Assembly (NCBI GenBank): GCA_910589415.1
Contig: OU342636.1
Location: 42,733,735 to 42,797,734 of the forward strand
Source: Malachius bipustulatus
Lineage: Eukaryota; Arthropoda; Insecta; Coleoptera; Melyridae
Direction: 5' to 3'
Length of the DNA: 64,000 nt
Made by a program: the position numbers and the translations under genes. Positions within the stretch are counted from its first letter, which is position 1. Each line of letters starts with the position of its first letter. This document shows, piece after piece, positions 1 to 9,745 of this stretch. Below the pieces are notes generated by a model. The model was not told the DNA's origin. It saw only the letters and a program-made list of their open reading frames with translations, and made no database searches.

Positions 1-204
1 GGCACGGTGCGCCTCTTCAATTGAGCCAAATTTCAACCTTCCCAGATGAAAACTGGCGGCTCTAGACTGTTTCCTAGCAAAGTCACAGACAGACAGACCG
101 ACAGACGTCCATTTCTGGGGCGATAGTTTCCAGATACTTACGAAAAATTTCTAAAATTTAGATTTTCAATCTAAATTGCAGGATTTTCGTAAGTTAATAA
201 GTGA
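1..204 (-). repeat. Dispersed repeat end, inverted copy of 6076-6273
   Basis: Reverse-complementing 6076-6273 gives nearly the same sequence as this segment: the same order of CACGGTGCGC-like start, 'gtttcctag', 'gtcacagac', 'gtttccagatacttacg' and final 'ggattttcgtaagtt'. Both copies end at AACTTACGAAAATCC (read outwards to inwards), so that motif is probably the terminus of a DNA element. The rest of this copy lies off the left edge of the window. Confidence 0.7.
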
Positions 205-1510
205 TTTTTATAAGTGAGAAATAAGTGAGAATTAGGTACCAAAAAATTATCATTTTCACCAATTTTTTCCGTACATGAATACGGATACCCTGCATGTAAT
301 GTATTATTACAGTATGTGAAGATATACCTGTATCCATGATTCATTGGAAGAAAAAATATATAGAGAATGAGGACATCTCTGCAGGGGACAAACCCTAAAT
401 TGAACCAACACGTTAAAAGGTAGAACGCTTATAGCATTCTTCTTCCTGACCTACTTTCTAAACTTACAGTACTATGAAAAATTTCACAAGCTACTATGTA
501 GTGGTATTTATAGTGGTTTGTAAACTGTAACATCTCTAGAGACCGCGAACGGTCAATCCATTTTTTTTCAATATTCTCAAATATACGGTAGTGATCTATT
601 ATATAGCAGTATAAGAAACAATTAATTGTTTTACCTACATATCCCTTACCGGCCAACAAAATGAAGAAACTTTACAAATGAGTGGCTTTCATGAGTCTAT
701 ACTTAATATTGTGGTAAAATTCTGATCTACTTTCTGGATGACAAATCCGAAGAAGGTTGGTTGTTAATGACATTTTAAAATGTTAAAGAACTATATAATA
801 TTAAGTCCGATTCATATTCGTTCTCCTCGAGTGGCAAAAGGACACTTTCGATTTATCCCTTTCATGCATCATCTTCAATAAGAAACTCCTGCCCTGCATG
901 AGTTTGTCAACTTGTAAGTATACAACCCTTAAACTTGTCTTCACGACAAGCGTGACCAACTTTCACTTATTGAAAGTTATACGCGTATTGTAAAATAGTT
1001 CAGTGCATTTAGGAGTTGACCCAAAAATTTCTGATAAATTTTCTCTTTTGTTGCTGATTCGAAAGGGTCGATTCGATTGTTGTTGATTCGATGGAGACAC
1101 CTGAACTCTTAACTTATATGCGCATGTCCGCCAGCATCTTGGATTCTGTTTTTTTTTTTCAACCGCTCAGGTCTCACGTTCTATCTCAGACTCGTCAGTT
1201 TGATATACTATTCAATTGAGTCTATATCAAGTAAAACTCCCCAATGTAGGTATTGGTAAAAAGTGATTACAATGCTAATTTAAAGTTTTTTGTCAAAGTT
1301 TATTGCGGCCAGTTTCTCCGCGTGTAGCTTTTTTCCAGTGCATCTGAGACCCTAATCGATACTTTACTTATTATACTAGACTCAATTTACAGTATTTAAA
1401 AAAGAATATCCGAAAATTTGAATTCTGTCCTAAAAAGAGAAATTTTCAAAATGAGGGATTTTGTTAATATACATAGAGGGGCTGGAACTAGCTTGAAACA
1501 TTAAAACAAA
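205..1510. other. AT-rich spacer, no gene seen
   Basis: Stop codons break all six frames into short pieces. The longest open stretch (429-659, minus) has no recognisable motif. This segment is the 3' flank of the kinase-like gene; no AATAAA on the minus strand was found in the first 100 bases after its stop codon. Confidence 0.6.
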
Positions 1511-3887
1511 CTAACGAACAAATAATTTATTCTTGGTATCAATCCTGGAGGCATATACAATTTTAATAATATTACAAAACCCTGCTCCTGGTCTGTTCGC
1601 TTTAATAGTGATTACGGGATCTCCAGCTTTGATGAATCCAGAATATTTTCCATAAGTTATTCCTAACTGAATTCTTAATTCAGAGTCTTTCTCCCAATCC
1701 GTAATACCTTCCTTTAGATATAATAACGAATCAATGGCCCTATAAAGATGTAACTGCTGAGCAACTCTCTCGTTTTTTGTAATAGCTATTATTGGACATC
1801 TTGGTTTATAACTGGATAACGTCTGTGCGACTTTTCCAGAAACTGTTACAATTACAATGGCAGCTGCTTGAAGTTTTATCGAAGTGTCCACAACTTCCAT
1901 TCCGAGTATATCATGAAGCTCTTTAGGGTATTGTTCTTTTTCTACAATATCGTGTAAAAATTGCTTACTCATCATCGCCATTTCAGCTTCTATGCAAATT
2001 GGAGTTAGGTCTATAAGATTTTGAAAGTATTCAGTTTCTTCATCAGGATTCTGATTTAGAATTAAACAATCTATTCCATCTGAAACAACTGTACAAATGT
2101 CCACTATGTCTGACTTCACGAGATTTTGAAATTCAAGCGTATAAAGTACCGGCTTCCCTGCATAATGGCATTTAGCAGTAACTGATTTTAAAACGAGAAA
2201 GATCTTTGCTCGGCCTAATTCACTAATTAGCATTTCTATATCCAAAATTATACCATCTGATTCCTTAATAATTTCATCGACATTATCGAGACCTGCAATA
2301 AAAAAAATTATTTTCAATTTGTATAGGTACATTAATTTATACATATTTCAAAAATAGATAAAACTCATTAATATTTAAAAAATTTCTGAGGCACCTTATA
2401 TTAGGGAAGCGAGATGTCCAAGACTATTGCGAGGGTGTCGTTAGAGAATGATTATAAAAATCTGCGAGACCTTAAAATGGCAGGTCAAGAGAGAAAGGTA
2501 ATAATTCTCTTCCATTGGCTACTTCACGCGCGTCTGTCTTCTTCTCTTTCTAGTTATGCGTTTTAAGTATGTGTAATTCCCGCTAGGTGATATCGCAGTC
2601 GCTGACCGGCGACTGACCTAAAAGGTCAGTGAAATTAAACACGCCATCGTTTGGAAAAGGTTGTTAATAATTTTTGCTCGATGAAATAATTTTACGTTAT
2701 ATCGTTAGACTCGAGTTCCCACTTTATAGACATTTGAAAAAAATTGTTCCATATTTATTTAATTATCAACATGCATCCTCAAATTATGGCGCAGGCATTA
2801 TTTTTCTGTTTTGTATTAAAGAAAAACTCAAAGCTAATTACTTACCTAATACATTATCGATTCTTGAAATTAATAAGATATTGCTGTTCCTTTCTTGTAA
2901 CTTTTCTTTGAATTCCTTAACATTTTCAGCGTTTACAATTCCTGAAAGAAATAGAAAATCTGCATGTAGCTCCATAGCATATTGCAAGTTTTTTTCGTCT
3001 TTTTCGGTAATATTGGGTATGTCCAATGGCACTCCAGGAACTGAAACTATGTCGTTTCCTACTATTGTTCCAGCCTTTTCAACTATACACTTGAGAACAA
3101 ATTCTGTGCAGTCCAGAGCTGATAGTTTCACTTGATTGGATCCAACATATATTTTGTCTCCTTTCTTGACAAGCTTTGTTATTAAAGGGAAATCGACGAA
3201 AATGTTATCACCGTCTACGAAATCTTCGTAATCTTTATCGATGACAATTGTAGTTTGTTCTCCTTCTTTAAGTGATAATGATTTTTGTGACAATTTGATG
3301 TTACCTAAAAATACTACTTGTTATTAAAGATCATCCTTATGTCAGTCAAATTTTTCTAATTTGAATTGAAGGGCATCTAGCTACTGAACTCTACGCTTTT
3401 TCAAATTACTTTTTATGATATTATGATTAAAGGGTTTTGTTGTTGTAGGACTAGATTCACCCAGACGCGTATTTACTATAATAGGACACTCACCAGTTCG
3501 TATAGTGTTTCCTATCAATTCCATAGCAATTGGTAGAGGGAAAACTCTTCCTATATCAATACTGTGAAGATCATTTACCTCTCTTATCTTCACGATAATA
3601 TTTCTTACAGACTCCTTATCGGGATAATCGATCATCTTTAATTTGGCAACAGTCATACCATGTATGAACAATTTCTTGAGAGTTTCAATCTTGATGTCTG
3701 GCGGAATATTACAAACGATCTGAGTCAATCGAGTTTTAGGGGGAAGCGATCTTATATTGAGTCCAATCTTTTGCTTTAATGGTGTCTTTGCGGCTAATGA
3801 CTTTAGTTGATTTCTTAAAACTCCACTATCTCGTGATTTGTGAAAATCTATCATCCACGGTAATCGCGGGCATTTTGGATTAGACAT
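1511..3887 (-). CDS. Pyruvate kinase-like protein, probable pseudoenzyme (3 exons)
   Basis: The exons are 3887-3494, 3304-2846 and 2292-1511. Introns 3493-3305 (189 bp) and 2845-2293 (553 bp) both start GT (GTGAGT, GTAAGT) and end AG, and both are phase 1; each junction codon is Gly. The joined CDS is 1,635 nt, or 544 residues, close to the usual 500-550 of the family, with ATG at 3887 and TAG at 1511. The fold is recognisable throughout: an N-terminal A-domain strand (residues 53-60), 'GNTIRTG' (126-132), a full B domain, the 'GVPLDIPNITEKD' stretch, 'ISRIDN' (277-282), 'SDGI' (296-299), 'AGKPV' near 329-333, 'CPIIAITKN' and a terminal 'RPGAGF'. Against muscle pyruvate kinase, catalytic Lys270 is Arg279, Glu272 is Asp281, the 'ARGDLG' Mg-binding segment is 'DIEMLI' (302-307), Thr328 is Leu, Arg73/Asn75/Ser77 are Lys82/Lys84/Ile86, and Asp113/Thr114 are Glu123/Leu124. 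About eight residues of the loop after 'TQMLES' are missing. Family membership is secure. Loss of catalysis, and a specialised role as in the divergent male-germline paralogues of flies, is inference. Confidence 0.9.
2400..2700 (+). repeat. Dispersed repeat inside intron 2 of the kinase-like gene
   Basis: This stretch shares long blocks with 50615-50910 in the same orientation: 'gcgagaccttaaaat', 'ctacttcacgcgcgtct', 'tctctttctagttat', 'ggtgatatcgcagtcgctga', 'gtgaaattaaa' and 'tcgtttgg-aaggttgttaa'. It is a non-coding dispersed element of unknown class that lies wholly in the intron, so splicing of the host gene is not disrupted. Confidence 0.75.
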
Positions 3888-4544
3888 TTTTGCTTTAAAT
3901 TTTGATTTTTTCAGAAAAAAGAAATAATCGTTAAAGATTTTACAATTAATTTTTAAAATGACACATTAACTCTAAACTTGACAAAAATCATTGTTGATTG
4001 TTGAATAGGGTAATCCTGCATTTAACGCCGCCGCTATATTGCGCGTGCGCGGAATATATCAGATCAGCTGGCAGTTTATAACAACAAATTCATGCATAGT
4101 TGCCAGCTTTATTGACAATACCTAGATTTGCAGGATCTATTATCAAATAATAATGAAATTTTAAATCTTGATGGTAATAACTACCTTGTTGATAATCAAC
4201 GAATTAATATTTTAACAATTCATAATAAGTAATACGCAGCATAGGGAAATATGGAGGTATTATTAATGTTGCTTAAATGGTATTTTTTAAGGTAATGTTG
4301 CACTTTATCGTCACCGGAAAGTCAGGTCTTTGTTCTGTATTTCATATTCTGTATTCTATGTATTCTGTTGATAGACATGGAATTTAATTGTCAAATGTAA
4401 ATGTCATGTTTCCCAAAAAAAAGAAGGATGTCGGGTTCACGTAGTCTGTGAAGAATGTTCTGTTCCGTTTGCCATTTGTATTAATTGAATAAAATGATTA
4501 GTTAATTATTACCACTGTGTTTAAATTACATCACCAACAGCCAA
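3888..4544. other. 5' flank of the kinase-like gene, no gene seen
   Basis: This holds the presumed promoter side of the minus-strand gene. A small GC-richer patch with GCGCGTGCGC lies near 4040-4050. I see no clear TATA box and no open frame worth reporting. Confidence 0.5.
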
Positions 4545-4748
4545 TATTATAAAGGCTCATTAGGCTAACGGGCAGATTTCTGTGCTCGTTTTTGAAACTA
4601 TATCGACGTCAAATGGCTTTTATTGACATTTTTGTAATTACTTTCATGTCAATAATGGATTAACTTTAAAAATTTCCACTTAGACTCGATACCTTCTTCA
4701 GAAATTGCCACAGAAATCTGCTCGTTAACTTAATGAGCCTTTATAATA
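4545..4748. mobile_element. Short MITE with about 40-bp inverted ends
   Basis: The left end reads 'tattataaaggctcatta' and the right end is its reverse complement. The match continues with mismatches through 'gggcagatttctgtg'. The element is about 204 bp with no coding capacity. The superfamily is not assigned. Confidence 0.75.
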
Positions 4749-5194
4749 CCCGCTGTCAGTGCATTTTATAGTGATGTACTGCTATTCTTCTGCTGTTCAA
4801 TTGTACCTACATTTCGACATTTCGAGTTTAAATTTTCTTTACTTATTTATTATAAATAACTTTTTCTTGGAAGATTAACCATTCCGCCGCTAAAGTGCAC
4901 AAAAATCCCATTTCTAGAGAAATTTATCGTTTTTGCGCTTGGTTGGCAGCATCGACCTATTGGTCTTCGAGAACGAAAAGACGCATGCTACTAAGAAAGG
5001 GAAACATTCCGTCAACCTTCTACTCTTCTGTGCACGCTCTGCAAAAAAAAAAACATTAAAGAGTACATCATGTTCCTTCACGAAATGAGTGGGTGTGACA
5101 CCTTACAACTAAGCAAGCCAAGGTTGTAAGGTTCAGCACCTTATAACTAAGGGAAACTAAAGTTTGTGGAAACTCTCACCAAAAACCTTCACCT
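4749..5194. other. Spacer with small hairpin
   Basis: No gene. Near 5100-5135, 'accttacaac' is followed by 'gttgtaaggt', which gives a short stem, and then by a related 'caccttataacta' copy. Confidence 0.5.
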
Positions 5195-5700
5195 TGCGAT
5201 GTTGTACGTGTGTTCAAAAAACCTGAGGCAACTCCAGAAAGCATTGCAGCAGAAAGCAGAAAGACCAACAGGATCAACGTATACGGCTACATAAGAAGAA
5301 CTGAACCGTCGATAAACATCTGAGGTACAATAATTTATAAGAAGAGGCATCAAGAAAAGCTGCACTACCACTACAACCATCAGCTGCTGCAGCCATACAC
5401 CACAGCTTGAGGGGGTATCGCCAGGTCAGGTCATGTCAGGCTGAGCAAAGGTTGAGAGGCAATGGTCCAGCAATTGCTGAGGGTTGAGAAAAATGCCGAA
5501 GATTGGAGATGGAAACGGGCAACAAATTTTCTAGAACCGACCACCTCTCTATACAAGCCCCTATTCATACCAAACTGCTGCGTCTGTCATGCAGATGCGT
5601 CACCAGCGGAAAAACATATAACTGCAAAAAAGAAGGCCTCGATTGCAAAAATCTGTTCATCAACTCTGAAGAGTCGTGCAACAACGTGACAATCTAGACA
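5195..5700 (+). pseudogene. Relic of a multi-copy cysteine-rich arthropod gene family
   Basis: Translated in three frames, the segment shows in order 'VFKKPEATPESIAAE' (from about 5207), an 'SAAAAIHHSLRGYRQV' block (about 5380-5430), 'NAEDWRWK' (about 5490-5515), 'LEP', then 'KLLRLSCRC' and 'YNCKKEGLDC' (about 5570-5650). The same order (a short acidic motif, SAAA-x-HSLRVYxQVQ, EDWGWK, LLxxIxCxCK, CxCRKxGLxC) is known from an unnamed protein family repeated many times in insect and cnidarian genomes. Frame changes and stops fall between blocks, and several of the conserved cysteines are lost, so this is a dead copy. The function of the family is unknown to me. Confidence 0.55.
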
Positions 5701-6075
5701 GATCTTATAAAGACACTTAAGGATGGATCATTCGACGTCGAAGAACAGGGCGAACCTTCCCTCGGTTGTTGACACCATCATAGAATGTGTAGATAAGGAG
5801 GACGAAGGTATGTGACATTTCCTTCCACAAAAACGACACTCACACACTTGGAGCATAAATATACCTGTCTGAAGTAGTTAATATGAATGTACCAGCTAAA
5901 CTATATCTTCCATCTATATAACCATCTGTTAATTACAGATGGTTCATTACAGATTCATTACTCATTTGAGGTATACTGGGTCAATGAATTTTCCACGCTC
6001 TAGCGGCGGAACGGTTAGTTTTACAAGAAAAAACGTCATATATGATAAATGTAAGAAATTTTGTCTATATGTATT
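5701..6075. other. Spacer
   Basis: No coding signal. A short repeated phrase 'attacagatggttcattacagattcatta' type duplication occurs around 5930-5965. Confidence 0.45.
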
Positions 6076-6370
6076 TATTAACTTACGAAAATCCTACAAT
6101 TTATATTGAAAATATAAATTTTAGAAATTTTTCGTAAGTATCTGGAAACTGTGGCCGCTATTTTGTCCGTCGGTCGGTCTGTGGGTCTGTGACTTTTCTA
6201 GGAAACACTCTAGAGGCGCCATTTTTCATCTGGGAAAGATGAAATTTGGCTCGATTGAAGCGGCGCACGGTCCCACGATGCCTATTGAAAATGAGCGGGA
6301 TCCGTTCCCGGAAAGTGTCTTTTTTCGGGAATTTCTGGATTTTTCGGGAATCTGCTAGGAAACACTCTAA

Positions 6371-6519
6371 TGCCCGTATTCACAAACGATAATTTCCTAA
6401 ATAATTACGTAATCAATTATCCCCATCTCATTCTATTGCAAAAAAACTGCATATCTCCATCTCACTCATTTAATTAATTACGTAATTATTTAGGAAATTA
6501 TCGTTTGTGAATACGGGCA
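6371..6519. mobile_element. Harbinger/Tourist-like MITE, 149 bp
   Basis: Near-perfect terminal inverted repeats of about 42 bp start TGCCCGTATTCACAAACGAT and end with the reverse complement. The element is flanked by TAA on both sides (6368-6370 and 6520-6522). A three-base TWA target duplication is the hallmark of PIF/Harbinger elements. It interrupts the larger repeat at 6076-8940, so it is the younger insertion. Confidence 0.85.
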
Positions 6520-7826
6520 TAAGTGTCCGAAAGTTGCACCGATCGGGATGAAACTTGGTGGGGACGTACCTGGGGACCCCCAAATACGACCTATTGAAAA
6601 TGGGCCGGATCCGAGAATTTTAAGACCCCCGTTCAGGCCCGTATTTTTTTAAAAACGTCCCGACATAAGGATTTGCTTCTCGGAGATTCCGTTTGCACGG
6701 TTACTTGGGGAAAGCATAGACGTACAATCTTTGTAGAGATCGTTTTTCGAAAAAAAAATTGAGCGAGCGGAAAATTAAAAATAAGTGAAAAATTGGAATG
6801 TTGCTTCACTTTTTGCGCATGATTTCGAATTTTTTTTTGAAATTTCTCAAATAGATCGGAAAAACGACAAAGCAGTGTGTTAGAGTCGTTCATTGCCTAC
6901 AAAAAAGATAATGTTGAAATTTCACGTGAAAAGTCGACAAAAGCGACTTATTCAAAAAACAAAAAAGTCTGTTGTTTTTTCTAAACACCAAAAAAATTTT
7001 TTTCTCAGAAACGGTGCATCCTAGCGAAATATTCAATTCAAAGCTTTTTTGAGTAGCACACCGATTGCTACTTTTTTTATTTGGAACATTTTCCCGGAAA
7101 ATTTGCGGTTTTCGCGTTATTTCAAGAAAAATACCAAATTTTATCTAAAATGCCAATTAAGCCGAAATGGCTATCAAATTTTGTACGCGGTGCAGAAAAT
7201 CTAAAAGCTTGAAAACTTAACAACCGAAATGCATATAAATAGTTTTTTCAAAAAGCGCCAAATAAAAAAGTTATTAAAGAAAATTCGGACCGGTGTCTAA
7301 TTTAAAAATAATTTTCCTAGTTGTGACGTCACAGGTAAATTAATTAATTTCAGATGTCAGATTTGGTTAAAAATTTGTGTTTTTCTTCTCTTCATACCAG
7401 ACTTATCCGGTCATTGCCGGGTTATATAGTGGATATTTTAGGATTGTCTATGCTTATAGATCACGTATCTACCAAAATTTAATTCGGAAATTCAATTTTA
7501 ACGAAGATCTGATATTTTTTATGAGAGGTTGTTTTCGACAATTTTTAAGCATTTTCTCGTGGGTGCACGCGTACCTGCACAGTTTTATGATTAGTTTCAG
7601 CTTAGATTTCGCGATCGAATCCCAGCAAAACCTACTTTCACTTTTTTTTTTTTTTTTTTTTTCTAATTTTTTTTTTTGACGGGTATGTAGATAATTTTTG
7701 TTTTGTTTTTTATTTAATTAAAAAAAAATGCGCCGTCCATTTTGAGAGCCGTCAAAAAAAAATTCACGCTTCACGTCGCAAGTAGGCGAACTTTCAGCAT
7801 GACTTCAACTTGAAATTCGACATGTT

Positions 7827-7884
7827 TGACAGCTGTCACATTTGAAATTTGACAGCTGTCAGATTTGACGTTTGACAGCTGTCA
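7827..7884. repeat. Three TGACAGCTGTCA palindromes at 23-bp spacing
   Basis: The 12-bp palindrome occurs at 7827, 7850 and 7873, each start exactly 23 bp after the last. The intervening bases are variants of 'catttgaaat'. It sits inside the 6076-8940 repeat. Confidence 0.9.
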
Positions 7885-8940
7885 AAATTTTTCGCGCTTC
7901 GCGCTCAACCGTATAGCCGAACTGTTCGCATAACCTGAACTTAAGATTTGACATATTTGACAAATGTTTTGATTTTTTTCAATTTTTGAAGAAGGGGGGA
8001 CCCCTTCTTCATTTTCAGAAAAAAACTTGCTCGACCATTTTCTCCGGAACGGTGGGTGCGTCGAATCGACGGTTGTTTTTCGTCGATAGGTTGTTTCCTC
8101 TGCAACCGAAAAGTTAAAATGCGATCACGAAATCTTCCAAAATGGCCGCTACAGGCGCTTTTGAAAATTAACCAATTCTTGTTTCAAAATCAACTTTGAC
8201 AGGTTATAAATCACAAACTATTAGGTCAATTACGACGATACTTTGCAGTCGCCTAGTACCACTTTTCGCCTACACGACGTTACCTTTGCGATCTTCTAAC
8301 GATAATCGAGGCCGAAGTTACAATAAAAAATATCAGAAATGCACATTTTCTTATTGAAAACTTCGCCGATTTTCATGCAAAATACGAGAAAATTAGCAAA
8401 AATTCGGAAACTTTTTTATTCGCAATTTCCGGGTACAGAGAGACTCGGGGATGACTTGCGCTTGGTAGTCGAAGAATTATTTTGTCACAATTTTCATTTT
8501 TTTCGCTAAAGTTTAAAAAATGGCGACGCTACAACGGATCGAAAATGGCCGGGTTTTTTGACGAAATTTCAAAGTTTACGTTCGCAAAAATTGACTTTCC
8601 GGTAAGAGTTCAAATTTCGTGCACTAATTTGCTTTAGTTGCATATATTAACTTCTGTTTAATATAACCGCCGACTTTGTTTGAATGATTTTAATAAAATG
8701 GCGTGCGATTTAGTCCGTTGGAAGTGAAAATTTTCAATGGTCATTCATGTTCTCAAAGGAAAAAGTGTTTTTCGCACATTTTTCGATGTAAATCTGTTCG
8801 CGGTGAAGGTGATCCAAATAAGATCTCCGAGGTACTCGCATGTGACTAAGAAAAGGGTCTCTCCGCTCACCCTCCACTCAAACTAACACGAAAGTAACTT
8901 TTACGTGTATCTAACTTCCACGCGAATTTTCGTAAGTTCA

Positions 8941-9540
8941 CATATTGGTCCTTCAGGAGCAATATAGAAAAAATAGTAAAAAAAAGGAGGTGACAGGCGT
9001 TAACTTTGACAGGGAATCTAATGCTTTCAGGGCCGTACTGATATAGAAAAACTGCAATTAAAAAAAACAAAAAACAACTGATGACAAATTTCAACTTTGA
9101 CTGGGATCTACTGACACTACGGGCCGAAGGCCCGCCATGGAGGGCCAAGGCCCGACGCCGCCGGCAGGCCAAGATTTTCCTTACGAAATCGCTGCGATTT
9201 TCGTAAGGAAAATCTTGTTTTGTATGAAATCGGCTTCTCGACAAACGCCTCATATCTGAGATGTAGGCATTATACCGGAAAAAGGACCAACGCATTTGAG
9301 CAAAAAGTGCAAAAAAAAGACAATGTTCCCGAAAAAAAAGTTTCCTGCTAACTTCAAATTCGTGTCCAGAGACCCAGAAAAGCTACAGGGTGAGATTATA
9401 TGCCTATATATAAACTTTTGATATTTTCTATAAATTCTCGTTTACCTACCTCGTTTAAAACAAAAAGTAGGAGAGCATTCAAAACATACTATATTACGTT
9501 TTTTAGTTATAGACGCTTTGGTATTCCTATACATACAGTA
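8941..9540. other. GC-rich patch and strong hairpin
   Basis: 9121-9165 is GC-rich with GGCC-rich inverted words. 9171-9216 is a hairpin with arms 'aagattttccttacga' / 'tcgtaaggaaaatctt' around 'aatcgctgcgattt'. The stem word 'cttacga' echoes the end motif of the 6076-8940 repeat. A minus-strand open stretch across 8867-9295 is made of these repeats and is not taken as a gene. Confidence 0.5.
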
Positions 9541-9745
9541 AGGGCGTTTATACCCCCCTCCCCTCCTCGCGCAATTCTTTATATTTTCAGCCGAATGAAA
9601 TAGAACTTAAACTGGAAAGAAAAACCAAAATCTAATATAGCATGAAAGTTCACAACTTTTTGACATAAAACTGTCCAATGTCAGAGATAACGTTGCAGCC
9701 CCTGTAAAACTTCCAATTTTTAAATGGCATACGGTATGTGAGACT
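9540..9745 (+). repeat. C-tract repeat family, copy 1
   Basis: A pyrimidine block 'acccccctcccctcc' (about 9551) is followed 100 bp later by 'actttttgacataaaact', 'gtca-ag-taacgttgcag-ccc' and 'ttttaaatggcat'. The same order occurs at 28250-28430, so this is a dispersed repeat rather than chance. Confidence 0.6.

Larger units (their letters stand above)
6076..8940 (+). mobile_element. Putative non-autonomous DNA element, about 2.9 kb
   Basis: It begins with AACTTACGAAAATCC (from about 6083), the same terminus as the inverted copy at 1-204. Near 8925-8938 the reverse complement of that motif, 'aattttcgtaagtt', recurs and may mark the other end. The interior has no coherent protein. It is AT-rich and contains the phrase 'cctattgaaaatg-gc-ggatcc' twice (about 6281 and 6592), poly-T runs at 7641-7676 and a set of TGACAGCTGTCA palindromes. 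The right border is a guess; 1-204 supports the left border. Confidence 0.45.

Noticed and set aside
8867..9295. 142-codon minus-strand frame with a hydrophobic stretch
   Set aside because: It crosses the element-end motif, the GC block and the hairpin; the peptide is low in coherence and I recognise no family.
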